Positions 51,729-55,421 of a DNA stretch of 55,421 nucleotides are shown here, in pieces. The DNA is from Luteimonas rhizosphaerae (GTDB lineage Bacteria; Pseudomonadota; Gammaproteobacteria; Xanthomonadales; Xanthomonadaceae). The DNA lies in contig NZ_NRQR01000007.1 in NCBI RefSeq assembly GCF_002849595.1, positions 1 through 55,421 on the forward strand, read 5' to 3'. The notes beneath the pieces were generated by a model that was given only the letters and a program-made list of their open reading frames with translations, was not told the DNA's origin and ran no database searches. How positions within the stretch are numbered: position 1 is the stretch's first letter; each line of letters begins with the position of its first letter. A program made the translations under genes and the position numbers.

Positions 51729-53618
51729 TCAGTCGAGACGGGCGTTGGCGGCGGCCTCGGCCACTTCCGCGCGCAGCTCGCTCGCCCGCACCAGCACGCG
51801 CGGCGGATCGCGTTCTTCCGGCGTCGAGAACAGGCCGACGCGGCGCATCCACAAGCCGATCCGCCGCGACGACGTCAGCCGCACGATCGGAATCGACGCG
51901 GCCAGCCCCACGATCACCGGCGACATCCAGAGCGCCAACCCGGGCGACATCCACCATGCGGCCACACCCATGACCAGACCGAGCAACGTGGTGCCGCGGT
52001 AGTTGCGCCACAGGTCGCCGAACGTCTGACGGCCGTCGTCGCGCTGCTGCGCATCCCAGCCCGAGTCGCGGCCGGCGAGCACTTCGGCCACGCCGCGCGA
52101 CTGCACGTACATCGTCACCGGCGCCATCAGTGCGGCGAAGACGTTTTCGATCAGCACGCTGACCAAGCTGCGCAGCGCGCCGCCACAGCCGCGGCGCATG
52201 CGCGGGTCGAGCAGGGTCACGACGTAGCCCATGACCTTGGGCGCGAACAGCATGCCCATCGTCAGCAGGAACACGGCGAGGAAGCGGTCGGGATCGAGCG
52301 CCATCCAGTACCCCGCGGCGGAGAAGCCGTCCTGGCCCGGAATGCCGTGCTGCAGTGGAATGGCCAGGCCGACGAGTATCAGCATCGCCCACAGCGGCGC
52401 GGTCAGGTAATGGCCGATGCCGATCAGCAGATGCCACCGGCTGACCCAATGCAGGCCGCGCGTCGGCAGCACGCCGCCATGCTGCAGGTTGCCCTGGCAC
52501 CAGCGCCGGTCGCGGACCAGCATGTCGGTCAGCGACGGCGGGCCTTCCTCGTAGCTGCCCTCGAGCGTCGGAATCATGTGCAGCGCCCAGCCGCCTCGGC
52601 GCATCAGCGCCGCCTCGACGAAATCGTGGCTCAGCACGTTGCCGCGGAACGGCACCGTGCCCTGCAGCGCGGGCAGTCCGGCGTGCGCCGCGAAGGCGGC
52701 CGTGCGGATCATTGCGTTGTGGCCCCAGTAGTTACTCTCTGCGCCGTGCCACCAGGCCACGCCATGCGCGATCACCGGCCCGTACATGCGACCGGAGAAC
52801 TGCTGCATGCGCGCGAACACCGTCGCGCCGTTGACGATGACCGGCAGGGTCTGGATCAGCGCGACGTCGTCGTTGCGCGCCATCGCGTCGGCCAGCCGCA
52901 CCAGGGTGTCGCCCGTCATCAGGCTGTCGGCATCGAGGATCAGGAACTGCGGATACGCCCCGCCCCAGCGACGCACCCAGTCGGCGATGTTGCCGGCCTT
53001 GCGTTCGTGGTTGTCGTCGCGGCGCCGGTAGAACAGGTTCTGCGCCCCGGTCCGCGCGCGCAGGCGCTCGAAAGCCTTCACTTCGCGCGCATGGATGCCG
53101 GCATCGCGCGTATCGCTGAGCACGAACAGATCGAAACGGTCGCCCAGCCCCGTGTCCTGCAGCGATTCGCGGATCGCCTCGAGCCCGGCCAGCAGGCGTT
53201 CGGGATCCTCGTTGTAGGTCGGCATCAACAGCGCCGTGCGCACAGAGAGCGGCGGCAGCGGTCGTGCAGGATCGATACCCAGACGCGCAGGCCGTCGCAT
53301 CAGCACCAGCACGAAACCCGCGAGCGAACTGGTGAACGACTGCACGATCCACGCGAACAGCGGCACGAAGACCAGCAGCAGCAGGCCTTCGAGCACGTCG
53401 ATCCCGCCGACGCGCAGCAGCCACCAGATCTGGTACGTCGCGATCACCGTCAGCAGGGCCGCGGTCACGACGATCGACGCCCGGCGCCAGCCCATGCCCC
53501 GCGGCGACGACGGCCGCGGGCGTGTGTCGAGGCGTCCCACCGTCAGCGACTGCACCGGCATCGCGACCGGCGACTCGGACGGCATCGCCGTGGATTGCGT
53601 GGTGGTCGACGTGGTCAT
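51729..53618 (-). CDS. opgH: Osmoregulated periplasmic glucan glucosyltransferase
   Basis: Inner-membrane glycosyltransferase (GT2) that makes the beta-1,2 glucan backbone in the periplasm from UDP-glucose. 629 residues (xanthomonad OpgH about 640, E. coli MdoH 847). N-terminal TMs about 46-65 and 75-95; catalytic region with [21 protein letters not shown] and the processivity motif R-D-R-R-W-C-Q-G-N; then a second TM bundle. ATG 53618 overlaps the stop of opgG/D by ATGA. The periplasmic partner lies directly upstream. Confidence 0.94.
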   Translation of the reverse strand: MTTSTTTQSTAMPSESPVAMPVQSLTVGRLDTRPRPSSPRGMGWRRASIVVTAALLTVIATYQIWWLLRVGGIDVLEGLLLLVFVPLFAWIVQSFTSSLAGFVLVLMRRPARLGIDPARPLPPLSVRTALLMPTYNEDPERLLAGLEAIRESLQDTGLGDRFDLFVLSDTRDAGIHAREVKAFERLRARTGAQNLFYRRRDDNHERKAGNIADWVRRWGGAYPQFLILDADSLMTGDTLVRLADAMARNDDVALIQTLPVIVNGATVFARMQQFSGRMYGPVIAHGVAWWHGAESNYWGHNAMIRTAAFAAHAGLPALQGTVPFRGNVLSHDFVEAALMRRGGWALHMIPTLEGSYEEGPPSLTDMLVRDRRWCQGNLQHGGVLPTRGLHWVSRWHLLIGIGHYLTAPLWAMLILVGLAIPLQHGIPGQDGFSAAGYWMALDPDRFLAVFLLTMGMLFAPKVMGYVVTLLDPRMRRGCGGALRSLVSVLIENVFAALMAPVTMYVQSRGVAEVLAGRDSGWDAQQRDDGRQTFGDLWRNYRGTTLLGLVMGVAAWWMSPGLALWMSPVIVGLAASIPIVRLTSSRRIGLWMRRVGLFSTPEERDPPRVLVRASELRAEVAEAAANARLD

Positions 53619-55129
53619 GCGGTCCACCGGTACAACCACGTTTCCGAATAGGGAGCGCCCGCATGCAACAGGCGCATGCGCAGCTCGACGACCGTCGCGC
53701 CCTGCGGTTCGAGCTCGACACTCACGCGCCAGCCGCCGTCGGGACGCCGATGGATCACAGGATTGCGCAAGGTGCCGGCCGATGCCGCAGCCTCGATCAC
53801 GGGCAGCGTGTCGCCCTCGAGCACCGCACCGCCATCGAGATCGATGATGCAGAGCCGCGAACCGGTCGTGGTCTTCGGGACCGCTCCGATGCGGGTCGCG
53901 CTGACGGTCGCCAGTTGCGGCAGCCAGACATGACCGGCGGTCCAGTGGATCCGGTAGCGCCAACGCGATTCGGTTCCCGCGGCGAGCGGCGCGGCAGGCC
54001 GCCAGAAGGCGACGATGTTGTCGTGGTATTCGTCGGCGGTCGGAATCTCGACCAGATGGACTTCGCCGGTGCCCCAGTCGTCGAGCGGTTCGATCCAGGC
54101 GCCCGGGCGGCGCTCGTAGCCTGCCTCCGCGTCCTGGAACTCGGCGAAGGTGCGTTTGCGCTGCATCAAACCGAAGCCCCGCGACGCCCGGTCCTGGAAG
54201 CCGCTGTGCTGCAGGGCCGCCGGATTGCCGAGTGCGCGCCAGACCTGCTCGCCGGTGCCGGTCAGCATCGCGAGCCCGTCGGAGTCGTGGACGGCCGGGC
54301 GGTAGTCGTCGATGCCGACGCGATCGCCGGCGTCGAACTGGAACATGCTGGTCAGCGGCGCGATGCCGGGCGCGGCGATCTCGACCCGCGGGAAGAGGCG
54401 CGCGTCGACATCGAACACGGTCTCCCGGCCCGGTGTGATCGAGAACCGGAATGCGCCGGCGACGCTGGGACTGTCGAGAAGGGCGTCGACACGGATCGAC
54501 GCTGCACCCGGTTGCGGACGATGCAGCCAGAACGCACGGAACACCGGGAATTCCTCCGGCGCCGGATCGCCGGTGCCGATCGCCAGCCCGCGCGCGGACA
54601 GCCCGTAACCGAGTCCCTGCGCCACGGCGCGGAAGTAGCTCGCGCCGAGGAAGGCACAGAGTTCGTCGTAGTAGTCGGGACCGTTCAGGGGGCCATGCAG
54701 GCGGAACCCCGCGAAACCGATATCGTCCAGCGGCGGCGCGGCGCCGGGGCTGTAATCGAAGTCCTGCGTGGTGAACGGCAACGAGCGCGCCCGACCGTCC
54801 TCGACGACCCGGATCTCGATACGCGGCCTGAAAAGGAAGCCGCGGTGGAAGAATTGCGCCTGGAACGGCACCCCGTCCCCACGCCACAGGGCACGATCGG
54901 GGCGGAACCGGAAGTTGCGGTACTGGTCGTAGTCGGCCCCGGCGAGCGAGGCGGGCAATGCGGTGTCAGGTGCGACATAAGCGTCGGCCGCCAGCGCCCG
55001 CGCCAGTTCGACGACCGTGTCGTCCGAGAATGCGTCCGCGGGTCCTGTCGTCGTCGCCGCCAGCGCCGACCACCAGCCCCCGGCCAACGGCAGCGCCATC
55101 GCACCCGCCAATACATCACGTCGTTTCAA
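53615..55129 (-). CDS. Glucan biosynthesis protein, OpgD/OpgG family, Tat-exported
   Basis: Periplasmic protein needed for osmoregulated glucan synthesis (branching or release). 504 residues from TTG 55129, with GGGAA 7 bases upstream. The N terminus [23 protein letters not shown] is a twin-arginine signal, as in OpgD rather than Sec-dependent OpgG. Then the MdoG domain ([37 protein letters not shown], the conserved G-L-S-A-R-G-L, G-F-G-L-M-Q-R). An AUG start is not available near the RR motif. Followed by opgH with a 4-base overlap. Confidence 0.9.
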   Translation of the reverse strand: MKRRDVLAGAMALPLAGGWWSALAATTTGPADAFSDDTVVELARALAADAYVAPDTALPASLAGADYDQYRNFRFRPDRALWRGDGVPFQAQFFHRGFLFRPRIEIRVVEDGRARSLPFTTQDFDYSPGAAPPLDDIGFAGFRLHGPLNGPDYYDELCAFLGASYFRAVAQGLGYGLSARGLAIGTGDPAPEEFPVFRAFWLHRPQPGAASIRVDALLDSPSVAGAFRFSITPGRETVFDVDARLFPRVEIAAPGIAPLTSMFQFDAGDRVGIDDYRPAVHDSDGLAMLTGTGEQVWRALGNPAALQHSGFQDRASRGFGLMQRKRTFAEFQDAEAGYERRPGAWIEPLDDWGTGEVHLVEIPTADEYHDNIVAFWRPAAPLAAGTESRWRYRIHWTAGHVWLPQLATVSATRIGAVPKTTTGSRLCIIDLDGGAVLEGDTLPVIEAAASAGTLRNPVIHRRPDGGWRVSVELEPQGATVVELRMRLLHAGAPYSETWLYRWTA

Positions 55130-55204
55130 AGCACATTCCCGCGTATTCAGGATCAGGCGGCACTGTAGCGGCCGATGCGTAAGATTTCGCGAAGTCACCG
55201 CGAG

Positions 55205-55280
55205 TGGTGGGCCCACCAGGACTCGAACCTGGAACCAAAGGATTATGAGTCCTCTGCTCTAACCATTGAGCTATAGGCCC
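55205..55280 (-). tRNA. tRNA-Ile2 (CAT), lysidine type
   Basis: 76 bases including CCA. Acceptor stem GGGCCTA/TGGGCCC, D-arm GCTCAATGGTTAGAGC, anticodon loop CTCATAA, T-arm ending in GGTTCGAGTCC. Anticodon CAT could be Met or Ile2. Pairs 4-69 and 5-68 are both C-G, which TilS uses to identify tRNA-Ile2, and the stem AGAGGACTCATAATCCTTT resembles other tRNA-Ile2 sequences, so Ile2 (AUA codons after lysidine modification) is favoured. Sits upstream of opgG on the same strand. Confidence 0.85.
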
Positions 55281-55421
55281 GACGGGCGGCATCGTAGCAA
55301 GGCGCGGGTTGGGGGCATACCGCGGGTGCGCGGCGTGGCGCTCGCCTCAAGTCGGCGCGGTCTCCGTTCTGTTGGATCAGGTGCTCTGCTGCACTGGCGT
55401 TCGATCGCTCGCCCCGATGCC

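Noticed and set aside
1..55421. CRISPR arrays, rRNA genes and insertion sequences
   Set aside because: No regular spaced repeats, rRNA-like sequence or transposase genes were found.
55281..55421. Last 141 bases after the tRNA-Ile2
   Set aside because: No open frame, hairpin or recognised site could be supported.

Overview
This 55.4 kb window is a stretch of a GC-rich (about 70 percent GC) gammaproteobacterial chromosome. The proteins and local gene order (prmA - zinc-ribbon DUF3426 protein - fis - purH; coaX/birA; hemC - algR with algZ nearby; opgG/opgH; a short RppH with the xanthomonad-type N terminus) point to the family Xanthomonadaceae, in the Lysobacter/Luteimonas neighbourhood. This is inferred from recognised protein families, not from a database search. 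I see no phage, insertion sequence, CRISPR array, rRNA or integrase; the region is mostly core genome with small lineage-specific inserts.

Layout. 1-5982: a SPOR-type protein, coaX and birA (minus), a small secreted protein and mtfA (plus), then a PhoPQ-like two-component system with a small secreted protein upstream (minus). 6123-10094: a CtlX-type hydrolase coupled to dusA, then uncharacterised membrane or secreted proteins. 10252-14575: a lipoprotein, prmA (broken by a one-base frameshift as read here), a DUF3426 protein, fis and purH. 14606-25161: a lipoprotein, an AlsT-type sodium:alanine symporter, purD, an acyl-CoA thioesterase, an MFS-PlsC fusion, a CD225-like and DUF2752 membrane pair, nudC, erpA, a coiled-coil membrane protein and a DUF4126 protein. 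25286-29716: a receiver protein with fully degenerate GGDEF and EAL domains, followed three bases later by a hybrid histidine kinase with an Hpt domain. 29896-31626: bacterioferritin, bacterioferritin-associated ferredoxin with a Fur-like box, rppH and tRNA-Met. 31733-36594: two exported S9 oligopeptidases and a small membrane protein. 36595-44690: a patatin/WYL-regulator pair, a TonB-like anchored protein, an FAD/NAD(P)-binding protein, an SLC13-type transporter, a polytopic membrane protein and an outer-membrane beta-barrel candidate with a perfect 14-base palindrome in front of it. 44709-55280: hemC, algR, an insert (lipoprotein, 48-residue DUF4177-like protein, an OmpR/EnvZ-type pair), algZ, a carboxylesterase, opgH, opgG/D and a tRNA-Ile2.

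How genes work together. Three two-component systems and one multi-domain phosphorelay lie here. The most system-like candidate is the relay at 25286-29716: the Hpt at the end of the hybrid kinase could pass phosphate to the intact receiver of the neighbouring GGDEF/EAL protein, whose enzymatic residues are all lost, so it would act as a phosphorylation-controlled binding or scaffold protein rather than a cyclic-di-GMP enzyme. A second item of note is that algR and algZ, usually adjacent, are separated by about 3.4 kb containing another complete two-component system. Two likely one-base frameshifts (prmA and the small gene upstream of phoP), both curable by removing one base from a C/G run, may be sequencing errors. 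Many neighbouring genes overlap by 1-4 bases (birA/coaX, dusA/ctlX, the 10094/9138 pair, regulator/kinase at 49179, opgG/opgH), so translational coupling is common.
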